A stretch of 64,000 bases of DNA from Accumulibacter sp. (GCF_036625195.1 NZ_JAZKUG010000001.1:5130398-5194397); one strand, 5' to 3'. Shown: positions 26,648-36,112, counted from the stretch's first letter. The notes: a model not told the origin generated them from the sequence alone. Numbers and translations are program-made.

Positions 26648-29020
26648 ATGTTCAAGAATCTGAGAATTGGCGTCCGGCTCGGAGTGGGTTTTGGCGCTGT
26701 ACTTGGCTTGCTGATCCTGGTCTCCACCCTTGCCTATTCCAGGCTCGAGGAGCTCAATACGCAAATCGAGGACATCGTCCGCCACCGATACCCGACAACC
26801 GCTACCGCCCACGACATCGTCGACCAACTCAACATCATCGCCCGCGCGCTGCGCAATACACTGCTGGTCAGGCAGCCGCAGGAAGTCCGCAAAGAGCTCG
26901 AGCGTGTCAGTGAAGCGCGCCAGAAGATCGCCGCGGGCTTCGCCAAGCTGCACAAGGCGATGGTCACGGTGCCCGACAGGAAACTGATGGCCAAAGTCGA
27001 CGACGAGCGGACAGCTTATGAGAATGACCAGAAAGCCTTCCTTGATCTGGTTAGCACCGGCAAGCGGGATGAGGCCGTCGACTTCATGCTCACCAGCTTG
27101 CGCAAGACGCAGAACCAGCACATCAGCGGCGTCAATGACCTGATCGGCTATCTGTCCGACAGAATGATCGAGACCGGCAGGAATGCCGAGGAGATGTCCG
27201 CCACAGCGGAGCGCCTGATCGCGATTCTGGGTGCCGTGGCCGTGCTGACGACCCTGCTTGTCTCCTGGATCAGCATGCGCAGCATCACCCGTCCAGTCAA
27301 TCTGCTCGTCGAGGCGGCAAACAGCATGGCCAAAGGCGACTTCAACTTTGATCTCGACGTCGAGGCCCGGGACGAAGTCGGCCAGCTGGGGGCAGCCGTT
27401 GCCGGAGTGAAGGCTTCGGTACAGCGCATGCTTGCGGACACCAACCTGCTGGCCAGTGCCGCCGTCGCCGGCAAGCTGGCGACACGCGCCGACGCGACCC
27501 GCCACCAGGGCGACTTCCGCAAGGTCGTCGAGGGCGTCAATGACACGCTGGATGCCGTGATCAGTCCGCTCAACGTCGCTGCCACCACCGTCGACCGCAT
27601 CGCCCGGGGCGACATTCCGGCAAAGATCAGCGACGCCTACAACGGTGACTTCAACATCCTCAAGAACAACCTCAACACCTGCATCGACGCCATCAATGCG
27701 CTGGTCACCGACGCCGCACGCCTCGCCCGTGCCGCCGTGGACGGCAAGCTCGCCACGCGCGCCGACGCCGCCAGGCACCAGGGCGACTTCCGGAAGATCG
27801 TCAGCGGCGTCAACGACACGCTCGACGCCGTGATCGGCCCACTCAACGTCGCCGCCGCCACCGTCGACCGCATCGCCCGCGGCGACATCCCGGCCAAGAT
27901 CAGCGATCCCTACAACGGCGACTTCGACCTCCTCAAGAACAACCTCAACACCTGCATCGACGCGGTCAACGCGCTCGTCGCCGACGCCGCCATGCTGGCA
28001 GACGCCGCCATGCAGGGCAGGCTTGCCACACGCGCCGATGCATCCCGGCACCAGGGCGACTTCCGGAAGATCGTCGCCGGCGTCAACGACACGCTCGACG
28101 AGGTCGTCGAGCCGATCGCGGAAGTCCGCCGCATCATGAGTGCGATCGCTGGCGGCGACCTGTCGCAGACGATCGTCACCGCTTACCGCGGCGACTTCGA
28201 CGAGCTGAAATCCACCATCAACCAGACCATCGTCCGCCTGGTCGAGATCATCAATGAGGTCCGTACGGCTGCCGACAACCTCTCGAACGCCGCCGCTCAG
28301 GTCTCGGCCACCGCGCAGGCGCTGTCGCAGTCGGCGAGCCAGCAGGCCGCCTCGGTCGAGGGGACGACTTCGTCAATGGCGCAGATGGCGGCTTCGATCT
28401 CCCGCAACACCGACAGCGCCCGCCTCACCGACGGCATGGCGGCGACTGCCGCGAGGCAGGCGGCCGACGGCGGCGAAGCCGTCGGCAGGACGGTCGACGA
28501 CATGAAGCGCATCGCCGGCAAGATCGGCATCATCGACGACATCGCCTACCAGACCAACCTGCTGGCACTCAATGCGGCCATCGAGGCCGCGCGCGCCGGC
28601 GAACACGGCAAGGGTTTCGCCGTCGTCGCCGCCGAAGTACGCAAGCTCGCCGAGCGTTCTCAGGTCGCCGCGCAGGAAATCAGCAACCTCGCCAGTTCGT
28701 CGGTCAGGCAGGCCGAACGCGCCGGCAATCTGCTCGGCGAGATGGTACCGACCATCGGCAAGACCTCCGAGCGGGTGCAGGAGATTGCCCGCGCATCCTC
28801 CGAACAATCCACCGGCGTCGGCCAGATCGACGGCGCCATGCACCAGCTCAACCAGGCGACGCAGCAAAACGCCGCGGCCTCCGAGGAACTCGCCGCCACC
28901 GCCGAGGAACTCGGCGCGCAGGCCGCTCAACTCCAGCAGACGATGAACTTCTTCACGCTGGCCGGCCGTCGGCGTTCGTCGGCGGGCAAGGCGCGCCCGG
29001 ACGGGACGGCACAATCATGA
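26648..29020 (+). CDS. Methyl-accepting chemotaxis protein with four-helix sensor (MCP 3)
   Basis: Receptor of 790 residues. TM1 lies within MFKNLRIGVRLGVGFGAVLG and the next ten residues. A helical periplasmic domain of about 155 residues of the four-helix-bundle type (RHRYPTTATAHDIVDQLNII, then REVRKELERV-like helices) precedes TM2 at about 190-212, HAMP, three 91-residue units and the signalling tip QTNLLALNAAIEAARAGEHG. Only the sensor and TM parts differ from MCP 2. The ATG at 26648 is chosen because the protein then opens with the standard receptor start; AAGG lies upstream. Its stop overlaps the MCP 4 start (ATGA). Confidence 0.92.
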   Translation: MFKNLRIGVRLGVGFGAVLGLLILVSTLAYSRLEELNTQIEDIVRHRYPTTATAHDIVDQLNIIARALRNTLLVRQPQEVRKELERVSEARQKIAAGFAKLHKAMVTVPDRKLMAKVDDERTAYENDQKAFLDLVSTGKRDEAVDFMLTSLRKTQNQHISGVNDLIGYLSDRMIETGRNAEEMSATAERLIAILGAVAVLTTLLVSWISMRSITRPVNLLVEAANSMAKGDFNFDLDVEARDEVGQLGAAVAGVKASVQRMLADTNLLASAAVAGKLATRADATRHQGDFRKVVEGVNDTLDAVISPLNVAATTVDRIARGDIPAKISDAYNGDFNILKNNLNTCIDAINALVTDAARLARAAVDGKLATRADAARHQGDFRKIVSGVNDTLDAVIGPLNVAAATVDRIARGDIPAKISDPYNGDFDLLKNNLNTCIDAVNALVADAAMLADAAMQGRLATRADASRHQGDFRKIVAGVNDTLDEVVEPIAEVRRIMSAIAGGDLSQTIVTAYRGDFDELKSTINQTIVRLVEIINEVRTAADNLSNAAAQVSATAQALSQSASQQAASVEGTTSSMAQMAASISRNTDSARLTDGMAATAARQAADGGEAVGRTVDDMKRIAGKIGIIDDIAYQTNLLALNAAIEAARAGEHGKGFAVVAAEVRKLAERSQVAAQEISNLASSSVRQAERAGNLLGEMVPTIGKTSERVQEIARASSEQSTGVGQIDGAMHQLNQATQQNAAASEELAATAEELGAQAAQLQQTMNFFTLAGRRRSSAGKARPDGTAQS
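27449..28964. repeat. 1.52-kb near-identical receptor segment, partner at 24993-26508
   Basis: Second member of the pair described at 24993. The junction with unique sequence lies directly after HAMP, so the exchange boundary separates sensor from output. Confidence 0.9.
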
Positions 29021-31794
29021 ACCTGCGCTCGATCCGCGTTCGGCTGTTGGCGATGACCAGCCTCCTGGGTATCGGCTTTGCCGCCTACCTGCTCGCTGCG
29101 GTCGTCACGAACCATCGCGTGATGCAGGAAAACGGCCAACTGCTGGCCGTGAGCGAGGTCGCCGTCGCCACCAGCGATCTGGTGCACGAACTGCAGAAGG
29201 AACGCGGTCTCTCTGCCGGCTTCATCGCCTCGCAAGGCCAGAAGTTCGCCGACGAGCTGCTTGGCCAGCGCAGGCTCACCGACGCACGCGCACAAGCGCT
29301 GGTGAGAATCCGGACGGAACGGGCGAGCGCGCTGCCCGCGCAGTTCGTCGGTCGTCTCAAGGAAGCGGCCGATTTCGGCGAGCAACTCGCCGAGCGCCGG
29401 CAGCGGGTGAGCGGCCTGGTGATCTCGGGCAGCGAGTCCTTCGACTTCTACACGCGCCTGATCGACGGCAACCTCGCCGCCGTCGCGCAGGTCGCGCCGA
29501 CCTTGACAAACGCCGAGATGGTGCGCCGTTTCATCGCCTACAACGGCTTGGTCCAGGCCAAGGAGTACACCGGGCGGGAACGCGCGACGCTCAATGGCGC
29601 CTTTTCCACCGACTTGCCAATGTCCGACACGGTCCTGCATCGGCTGCTCGGCATCGTGACGAACCAGAATACGCACCTCGACACCTTCCGCACGCTTTCT
29701 TCGGACCAGGATCTGATCGGAACGCTCGACGACCTGCTCGCCGCGGACTTTTCCAGGAATGCGGCCGCGATGCGCAAGATCGCACTCGACTCCGCCAACG
29801 ACGGCAATTTCGGCATCGTGCCAGGCGAGTGGGCAGCGACGATCACCAGGAAGATCGACGCCATGAAGGCGCTCGAAGACAGGCTTGCCAGCCGGACCGT
29901 CGCTGCCGCGGAGGGCGAGTACCGGGACTCACGAAATGCCATGGCGCTCGCCATTGCACTCACGCTCATCGCCGGTCTCTTGTCCGGGTCGCTCACCTGG
30001 ATGCTCGCAGGCATGCTGCGCGACGTACAGACCGTCACCTCGGCGGCGCTGAGAATTGCCGATGGCGACCTCAGCCAGACGATCACGCTTGCTCGCCAGG
30101 ATGAGGTCGGACTCCTGGCCAGAGCCGCCACCGCCATCCAGACATCGGTTCAGCGACTCGTCGCCGATGCCGACCAGCTGGCTCGTGCCGCCGTCGACGG
30201 CAAGCTCGCGACACGTGCCGACGCGGCCAGCCATCAGGGCGACTACGGAAAAGTCGTCAAGGGCGTCAACGATACGCTCGATGCGGTCATCGGCCCACTC
30301 AAGGTCGCCGCCAGTACCGTCGACCGTATCTCCAGGGGCGACATCCCGCCGCGAATCACCGATCCCTACAACGGTGACTTCAACGTCATCAAGACGAACC
30401 TCAATACCTGCATCGATGCCGTCAGTGCGCTGGTCGCCGACGCCACGCTACTGGCGCAGGCCGCCGTCGACGGCAAACTTTCCACACGCGCGGATCCCGC
30501 CAGGCACCAGGGTGACTTTCAGAAGATCGTCGTCGGCGTGAACGACACGCTGGACGCCGTGATCAACCCGATCACGGTCGCCGCGCACACCGTCGACCGC
30601 ATCTCGCGCGGCGACATCCCGCCGAAGATCAGCGAACGCTACAGCGGTGACTTCAACGCCCTGGGGAACAATCTCAACACCTGCATCGACGCGGTCAATG
30701 CGCTGGTCGCCGACGCCACCATGCTCTCCGCGGCGGCGGGTGCCGGCAGGCTCGCCACGCGCGCCGACGCGAGCCGCCATCAGGGCGATTTCCGCAAGGT
30801 CGTCGCCGGGGTCAACGACACCCTCGACAACGTCATCGGGCCGATCAACGAGGTCCGCCGCATCATGGGGGCGATGGCCGAAGGCGATCTCACCCAGACC
30901 ATCTCCTCCAGCTACCAGGGCGACTTCGACGAGTTGAAGAACGCCATCAACCAGACGGTCGCCAAGTTCATCGAGACCATCGACGAGGTGCGCTCCGCCG
31001 CAGACAACCTCTCGAACGCCTCCGGACAGGTGTCCGCCACCGCCCGGTCGCTGTCACAGTCGTCGAGCGAGCAAGCCGCCTCGGTCGAGGAAACGACCGC
31101 GAGCATGGAGCAGATGAGCGCCTCGATCGTGCAGAACACCGAGAACGCCAGAGTCACCGACGGCATGGCCTCGAGTGCCGCCAAACAGGCCGTCGAGGGC
31201 GGCGACGCCGTCGCCAGGACCGTCGAGGCGATGAAGAGCATTGCCGAGAAGATCGGCATCATCGACGACATCGCCTACCAGACCAACCTGCTGGCGCTCA
31301 ACGCCGCCATCGAAGCGGCGCGCGCCGGCGAACACGGCAAGGGCTTCGCCGTCGTCGCCGCCGAAGTCCGCAAACTCGCCGAACGCTCGCAGGTCGCCGC
31401 GCAGGAAATCGGCAACGTCGCGAGGGACTCGGTCAAACTCGCCGAACGCGCCGGCTCCCTGCTGACCGAAATCGTCCCCTCGATCAAGAAGACTTCCGAC
31501 CTCGTCCAGGAAATCGCTTCCGCCTCGCAAGAGCAGTCCTCCGGCGTCGGACAGATCAACGGCGCCATGGGCCAGCTCAACCAGGCGACGCAGCAGAACG
31601 CATCGGCCTCCGAGGAACTCGCCGCCACCGCCGAGGAAATGGGCAGCCAGGCCGAGCAGTTGCAGCAGCTGATGACCTTCTTCCAGCTCGCCGACAGCGG
31701 TCGGGCCGGGGCGGCGATCCGCAGGCCGGGGAATGCCACCGGTCACCGAGCGACAGTCGTCACCACTGCCGAACACGACCTGGAGCGTTTCTGA
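29017..31794 (+). CDS. Methyl-accepting chemotaxis protein with NIT sensor (MCP 4)
   Basis: Receptor of 925 residues. TM1 is followed by a long periplasmic helical domain of about 270 residues with the NIT (nitrate/nitrite-sensing) pattern LVHELQKERGLSAGFIASQG, LLGQRRLTDARAQ and later FIAYNGLVQAKEYTGRERA. Next come TM2 (about 309-330), HAMP, three 91-residue units (the second reads GKLSTRADPARHQ) and a signalling domain. Nitrate or nitrite taxis is the family-based suggestion; ligand specificity is not proven by sequence. The start overlaps the MCP 3 stop by 4 bp. The 3' 1.06 kb matches MCP 1, ending like it in EHDLERF. Confidence 0.92.
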   Translation: MNLRSIRVRLLAMTSLLGIGFAAYLLAAVVTNHRVMQENGQLLAVSEVAVATSDLVHELQKERGLSAGFIASQGQKFADELLGQRRLTDARAQALVRIRTERASALPAQFVGRLKEAADFGEQLAERRQRVSGLVISGSESFDFYTRLIDGNLAAVAQVAPTLTNAEMVRRFIAYNGLVQAKEYTGRERATLNGAFSTDLPMSDTVLHRLLGIVTNQNTHLDTFRTLSSDQDLIGTLDDLLAADFSRNAAAMRKIALDSANDGNFGIVPGEWAATITRKIDAMKALEDRLASRTVAAAEGEYRDSRNAMALAIALTLIAGLLSGSLTWMLAGMLRDVQTVTSAALRIADGDLSQTITLARQDEVGLLARAATAIQTSVQRLVADADQLARAAVDGKLATRADAASHQGDYGKVVKGVNDTLDAVIGPLKVAASTVDRISRGDIPPRITDPYNGDFNVIKTNLNTCIDAVSALVADATLLAQAAVDGKLSTRADPARHQGDFQKIVVGVNDTLDAVINPITVAAHTVDRISRGDIPPKISERYSGDFNALGNNLNTCIDAVNALVADATMLSAAAGAGRLATRADASRHQGDFRKVVAGVNDTLDNVIGPINEVRRIMGAMAEGDLTQTISSSYQGDFDELKNAINQTVAKFIETIDEVRSAADNLSNASGQVSATARSLSQSSSEQAASVEETTASMEQMSASIVQNTENARVTDGMASSAAKQAVEGGDAVARTVEAMKSIAEKIGIIDDIAYQTNLLALNAAIEAARAGEHGKGFAVVAAEVRKLAERSQVAAQEIGNVARDSVKLAERAGSLLTEIVPSIKKTSDLVQEIASASQEQSSGVGQINGAMGQLNQATQQNASASEELAATAEEMGSQAEQLQQLMTFFQLADSGRAGAAIRRPGNATGHRATVVTTAEHDLERF
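30682..31744. repeat. 1.06-kb near-identical receptor segment, partner at 22369-23431
   Basis: Second member of the MCP 1/MCP 4 pair. Similarity continues weakly past the receptor stop into the first codons of the next gene, matching the cheW leader after MCP 1. Confidence 0.9.
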
Positions 31795-31807
31795 CACGGA
31801 GCCTGCG

Positions 31808-32692
31808 ATGACCCAGCTCACTCGAACCCGGACCGAACAGGCAACCAGCAGCAGGACCCGAGCGAGAATCGACCGTCGCCTCACGGCCGGCATCGAGGCG
31901 GGTTACCCGTGGACGACGGTCCTGACGCAGGCCGGAATCTCGGTTGCCGTACTCGACGCGGATTTCGCTTTCCTGCGCGTCAGCCAGAGCTATGCAGAAA
32001 CCATCGGCAAGCCGCCAGCATTCTTCCCTGGTCGCAAGTACTTCGAACTCTTTCCGCATGCCCCGAGTGAGGCCATGTTTCGCCAGGTCCGCGATTCGGG
32101 AGTGGGGCAGGCGCGCGCAGCGCGGCCTGGCCGGCCGCAACCCGGACACGGCGGTGATCTCGACCGCTGGCACTGGTCGCTGACTCCTGTTGGCAGCCAC
32201 GCGAGGGCTGTCGCAACGCGTTATCTGATCCTGACCATCCGACATCCGGCGGCACAGCTCGCTGGGGAACTCGGCGAGCCGGCCGGCGAAGGCCGTTACC
32301 GCGGCATCTTCGAAGCACTGACTTCCGGCTTCGCGCTGCACGAGATCGTCCTGGACGCAGCCGGCAACGCCTGTGACTACCGCTTCCTCGAGGCCAATGC
32401 CGCTTTCGAAGCGATCACCAGACTCGAGCGATCGCGGATCATCGGCCGCTGCGCAACAGCTGTCGTGCCGCAACACGACCGCCGCTGGATCGAACGTTAT
32501 GCGGCCGTCGCCCTTACCGGCGACGGGGCGCAGTACGATGACTTCCGCAGCGATCTCGACCGCCATTATCGGCTCACCGCGTACTGCCCCGAATACGGCC
32601 AAGTCGCCGTCATCTACGACGACGTGACGGCACTCCGTTGTCCGCTGTCCAATCCCTGGGTCGCACACCGACCACCGGAGGACGGTCAGTGA
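31808..32692 (+). CDS. PAS-domain protein in the chemotaxis operon
   Basis: Protein of 294 residues with two PAS-like segments and no output domain. The first (about 40-150) reads AGISVAVLDADFAFLRVSQS, YAETIGKPPAFFPGRKYFEL. The second (about 165-275) reads YRGIFEALTSGFALHEIVLD, DYRFLEANAAFEAITRLE and IYDDVTA. The first five residues, MTQLT, and the upstream leader copy those of CheW, which suggests a recombined 5' end. It may act as a soluble sensor feeding the CheA array; the ligand is unknown. The carboxyl end is followed by 36 bp and then cheD. Confidence 0.75.
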   Translation: MTQLTRTRTEQATSSRTRARIDRRLTAGIEAGYPWTTVLTQAGISVAVLDADFAFLRVSQSYAETIGKPPAFFPGRKYFELFPHAPSEAMFRQVRDSGVGQARAARPGRPQPGHGGDLDRWHWSLTPVGSHARAVATRYLILTIRHPAAQLAGELGEPAGEGRYRGIFEALTSGFALHEIVLDAAGNACDYRFLEANAAFEAITRLERSRIIGRCATAVVPQHDRRWIERYAAVALTGDGAQYDDFRSDLDRHYRLTAYCPEYGQVAVIYDDVTALRCPLSNPWVAHRPPEDGQ

Positions 32693-32728
32693 GCAAAATG
32701 TGCGATGATGTCGCGTGCTGAGGATCGA

Positions 32729-33289
32729 ATGAGCACACCCCGCAATCTCGAACGATTGGCTCGCAACGTCAACCCCGGCGGCTGGGCGATCGAAAGCGAA
32801 CGACCGATCGCGACGCTGCTCGGCTCGTGCGTCGCCGTCTGCCTCTGGGATCCGGCGCTGCGCATCGGTGGTCTCAATCATTTCATGCTGCCGCGCTTCG
32901 AGCGCTCGGCGAACCAGGATCTCGACATCCTGCTCTGCGGCAACTTCTGCATGGAGGCGCTGATGAACGGCATGCTCGGCCGCGGAGCCAGGAAACAGCG
33001 CCTGCAGGGCAAGGCCTTCGGCGGTGGCAACGTGATTTCGTCGCTCACCGGCGTCAGCATCGGCGAACGCAATGCCGAGTTCGCGCGCGAGTGGCTGGCG
33101 CGTGAAGGCATCAGCCTGCTGGCGTCCGACCTGATGGGGCCGTGGTCGCGCAAGGTCATCCTCGACCCACAGACCGGCGATGTCTTCTGCAAACGCGGGC
33201 AGACCAGCCAGAGCATCGTCGAAGCCGAACGGTCCTACGCCAGCACGCTGCTCGTGGCGCCGAAGAAGGCGGACATCGAACTCTTCTGA
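32729..33289 (+). CDS. cheD: Chemoreceptor glutamine deamidase CheD
   Basis: Deamidates glutamines on receptor helices; 186 residues. The catalytic Cys is in TLLGSCVAVCLWD and the His in GGLNHFMLPR, with the threonine-containing GGGNVISSLTGVSIGERNAE segment following. The carboxyl end resembles other CheD proteins (KKADIELF). The ATG at 32729, with GAGG 5 bp upstream, is preferred to 32705. It lies directly before cheR and cheB, the usual adaptation module order. Confidence 0.93.
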   Translation: MSTPRNLERLARNVNPGGWAIESERPIATLLGSCVAVCLWDPALRIGGLNHFMLPRFERSANQDLDILLCGNFCMEALMNGMLGRGARKQRLQGKAFGGGNVISSLTGVSIGERNAEFAREWLAREGISLLASDLMGPWSRKVILDPQTGDVFCKRGQTSQSIVEAERSYASTLLVAPKKADIELF

Positions 33290-33295
33290 GCGAAC

Positions 33296-34111
33296 ATGCA
33301 CGCCTCCCGACCGACCATCACCGACCAGGAGTTCGCCCTCTTCCAGCGACTGATCCACCGCCTCGCGGGAATCAGCCTCTCCGACGCCAAGCGCGTGCTG
33401 CTCGTCGGCCGCCTCGGTCGCCGCCTCGAGCATCACGGTCTGCTCACCTACAGTGAGTACTACCGGCTGCTGTCCTCGGGCAGGGATCCCGACGAAGTGC
33501 AGAAGATGGTCGACCTGCTGACGACGAACGAAACCTACTTCTTCCGCGAACCGCAGCACTTCGATTTCCTGCGCGACCTGGTGCGCCAGGAGGCGAGCGC
33601 AGGCAACCCATTCCGCATCTGGAGCGGCGCCAGTTCGAGCGGCGAGGAAGCCTACTCGATGGCGATGGTGCTCGCCGAGTACTGCCTGCAGCGGCCGTGG
33701 GAGGTGTTCGGCTCGGACATCAGCCTGACCGTGCTGGCAAAGGCGAGGGCCGGCGTCTACTCGCAGGAGCGCATCGCGGGAATCCCGCTGGCGTGCCTGC
33801 GCAAGTATTGCCTGAGGGGCGTCCGCGGGCAGGAGGGCAAGTTGCTGATCGACAGCGGACTTCGCGAACGGGTCCGCTTCGCGCAGGTGAACCTGACGCA
33901 GCCGATCAGCGGCGTTGGCCATTTCGACGTCATCTTCCTGCGCAACGTGATGATCTACTTCGACGTCGAGACGAAACGCAAGGTCATCGGCCACATGTTG
34001 CCGTGCCTCAAGCCCGGCGGCCATTTCATCGTCGGCCATGCGGAGTCCCTGAATGGCCTCGCCGATGGCCTCCGGATGGTCAGGCCGACGATCTACCGGA
34101 AGCCCGGGTGA
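33296..34111 (+). CDS. cheR: Chemotaxis receptor methyltransferase CheR
   Basis: SAM-dependent methylation of receptor glutamates; 271 residues. The amino-terminal helical domain contains LLVGRLGRRLEHHGLLTYSE and LLTTNETYFFREPQHF. The SAM-binding loop is IWSGASSSGEEAYSMAM, and VIFLRNVMIYFD with GGHFIVGHAESL follows. No carboxyl-terminal TPR extension. Its stop overlaps the cheB start by 1 bp. Confidence 0.96.
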   Translation: MHASRPTITDQEFALFQRLIHRLAGISLSDAKRVLLVGRLGRRLEHHGLLTYSEYYRLLSSGRDPDEVQKMVDLLTTNETYFFREPQHFDFLRDLVRQEASAGNPFRIWSGASSSGEEAYSMAMVLAEYCLQRPWEVFGSDISLTVLAKARAGVYSQERIAGIPLACLRKYCLRGVRGQEGKLLIDSGLRERVRFAQVNLTQPISGVGHFDVIFLRNVMIYFDVETKRKVIGHMLPCLKPGGHFIVGHAESLNGLADGLRMVRPTIYRKPG

Positions 34112-35238
34112 TGGCCGGGCGAGTGGCGATCGCGGGTGCGAGGATTCGCCTGCTGGTGGTCGACGACTCGGCCGTCGTCCGCCAGGCGGTGGCGCTGGCG
34201 GTCACCCGCACCAATGACATCGAACTCGTCGCAACGGCTGCCGATCCGCTGTTCGCGATGGAGAAGATGCGCCGGAGCTGGCCGGACGTGATCATTCTCG
34301 ACATCGAGATGCCGCGCATGGACGGTCTCTCGTTCCTGCGCGCGCTGATGGCCGAGCGCCCGACGCCGGTGATCATCTGCTCGTCCCTGGTGACCACCGG
34401 CAGTGAGACTCTGGCGCAGGCGCTGGCGGCCGGCGCGTTCAGCGTCATCGGCAAACCGAAGCTCGGGGTGAAGACCTTTCTCGAGGATTCTGCGGACGAT
34501 GTCGTCGCCGCCGTGCGTGCCGCCGCCCGCGCCAACGTCGGCGCGCTGCGCGGCGGAGCGGCCACGAATGGTGCCACCCACGGCACCGCCGCTGCCCCCC
34601 TTGCGCCAGGACAGGCGCTGCACCGCGCCGACGTGATCTTGCCCGCCGCGACGACGCCAATGCTGCAGACGACCGACCGGGTGATCGCCATCGGCACCTC
34701 GACCGGCGGCACGCAGGCGCTCGAGGCGATCCTGACGAGCCTGCCGAAGACCGTGCCGGGAATCGTCGTCGTGCAGCACATGCCCGAGCGCTTCACGGCG
34801 ATGTTCGCCGAAAGACTCGATTCACTGGCGGCGATCGAGGTGCGTGAGGCACGTTCCAACGACCGCGTCCTGCCCGGGCGTGCCCTGATCGCACCCGGTG
34901 GCCGCCACATGCTGCTCAAGCGCAACGGCGCCCAGTACCACGTCGAGGTCGTCGATGGGCCGCCGGTCAATCGTCACCGGCCATCGGTCGACGTACTCTT
35001 CCGTTCGGTCGCCCGCTTCGCCGGCCGCAACGCCGTCGGCGTGATCATGACCGGCATGGGCGACGACGGCGCCCGCGGCCTGAAGGAGATGCGCGATACC
35101 GGTGCGGTGACGATCGCCCAGGACGAAGCGTCGTGCGTCGTCTTCGGCATGCCCAGGGAGGCGATCAGACTGGGCGGAGTCGAGCGGGTGCTGCCACTGT
35201 CGCAGATTGCCCCGGCGCTCGTCGCCGCCGACCGCTGA
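34111..35238 (+). CDS. cheB: Chemotaxis response regulator methylesterase CheB
   Basis: Removes methyl groups from receptors when phosphorylated by CheA; 375 residues. The receiver has LLVVDDSAVVRQAV, acceptor Asp64 in VIILDIEMPRMDGL and the Lys in SVIGKPKLG. The esterase domain has the catalytic Ser in IAIGTSTGGTQALE, the His in VVQHMPERFTAMF and the Asp in MTGMGDDGARGL. All catalytic residues are present. Its ATG shares a base with the cheR stop, so the two antagonistic enzymes are co-translated. Confidence 0.96.
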   Translation: MAGRVAIAGARIRLLVVDDSAVVRQAVALAVTRTNDIELVATAADPLFAMEKMRRSWPDVIILDIEMPRMDGLSFLRALMAERPTPVIICSSLVTTGSETLAQALAAGAFSVIGKPKLGVKTFLEDSADDVVAAVRAAARANVGALRGGAATNGATHGTAAAPLAPGQALHRADVILPAATTPMLQTTDRVIAIGTSTGGTQALEAILTSLPKTVPGIVVVQHMPERFTAMFAERLDSLAAIEVREARSNDRVLPGRALIAPGGRHMLLKRNGAQYHVEVVDGPPVNRHRPSVDVLFRSVARFAGRNAVGVIMTGMGDDGARGLKEMRDTGAVTIAQDEASCVVFGMPREAIRLGGVERVLPLSQIAPALVAADR

Positions 35239-35278
35239 TCGCCGCCCCGGCGATCCGCCAGGACCGTGGAGAAGGACT

Positions 35279-36112
35279 GTGGAACGTTACGAAATCCTGA
35301 AGAAGATCGCCACCGAGATCGAACGCGGCGAGGTCAGCTTCCCGACCAGCGCCGTCGTGGCGCTGAAACTCAAGCGCGCGCTCGACGATCCCGACTGCCC
35401 GCTCGACCGCGCGGCGCGACTGGTGCAGGCCGAACCGCTGCTGGCGGCGAAGGTCGTCGCCGTCGCCAACTCGACCGTCTGCAACCGCTCCGGGCGACCG
35501 ATCACCGACGTGCGCACGGCGGTCCTGCGGCTCGGCTTCCGCTATCTGCGTGCACTCGCCAGCGCCGTCGTCAGCCGGCAACTGGCGGCGCCGGCGACGG
35601 CAAGAGACCGCGAACTGGCCGACCGGCTGTGGCAACACACCGCCCATGTCGCCGCGCTGGCGCAGGTCATCGCCCGCCGCGTCACACGGCTCGACCCGGA
35701 GACGGCCCTGTTCGCCGGCATCGTGCACGAAGTCGGCGCCTTCTACCTGGTGTCGCGCACGCGCGACCATCCGGGTCTGCTCGACGAGGATTTTCCCGCC
35801 TGGAGCGAGAGCGGCGAGGCCGAGGTCGGACGGGCGGTGCTCAAGGCGCTGGCGGTGCCGCAGCCGATCATCGACGCCATCGAGGTCTGCTGGCAGGGCT
35901 TTCTCGCCATGCCGCCGACGACGCTGGGTGATACGCTGCTGCTCGCCGACGAACTGGCGCCGGTCGAGAGCCCGCTGCGCGACCTCGACGGCTGCCCGCG
36001 CGAAGGAATGGCGGCGTCGATCGACCTGCTCGTCGGCGAAGAGACGCTGCGCGACATCCTGCGCGAATCGGCCGCGGATGTCGCCTCGCTGACGGCTGCG
36101 CTGCAGGCTTGA
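35279..36112 (+). CDS. HDOD-domain protein
   Basis: Signalling protein of 277 residues with an HDOD domain. The opening helix (ERYEILKKIATEIERGEVSF) leads into PTSAVVALKLKRALDDPDC, LVQAEPLLAAKVVAVANSTV, AVLRLGFRYLRALA, then VAALAQVIARRVTRLDPETA and LFAGIVHEVGAFYL. The metal-binding His-Asp pair of true HD hydrolases is not conserved in the usual form, as in other HDOD proteins. GTG start with GGAGAAGG upstream. It is the last gene of the chemotaxis operon, 40 bp after cheB. HDOD proteins often tie signalling to c-di-GMP or motility, but the role here is not evident. Confidence 0.85.
   Translation: MERYEILKKIATEIERGEVSFPTSAVVALKLKRALDDPDCPLDRAARLVQAEPLLAAKVVAVANSTVCNRSGRPITDVRTAVLRLGFRYLRALASAVVSRQLAAPATARDRELADRLWQHTAHVAALAQVIARRVTRLDPETALFAGIVHEVGAFYLVSRTRDHPGLLDEDFPAWSESGEAEVGRAVLKALAVPQPIIDAIEVCWQGFLAMPPTTLGDTLLLADELAPVESPLRDLDGCPREGMAASIDLLVGEETLRDILRESAADVASLTAALQA

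Noticed and set aside
24993..28964. Regular 273-bp periodicity as a possible CRISPR or satellite array
   Set aside because: The units are in frame and encode a conserved 91-residue module; no spacer-like unique segments.
31760..34039. 759-residue minus-strand frame opposite the PAS, cheD and cheR genes
   Set aside because: Antisense to three genes with clear motifs; no domain seen.
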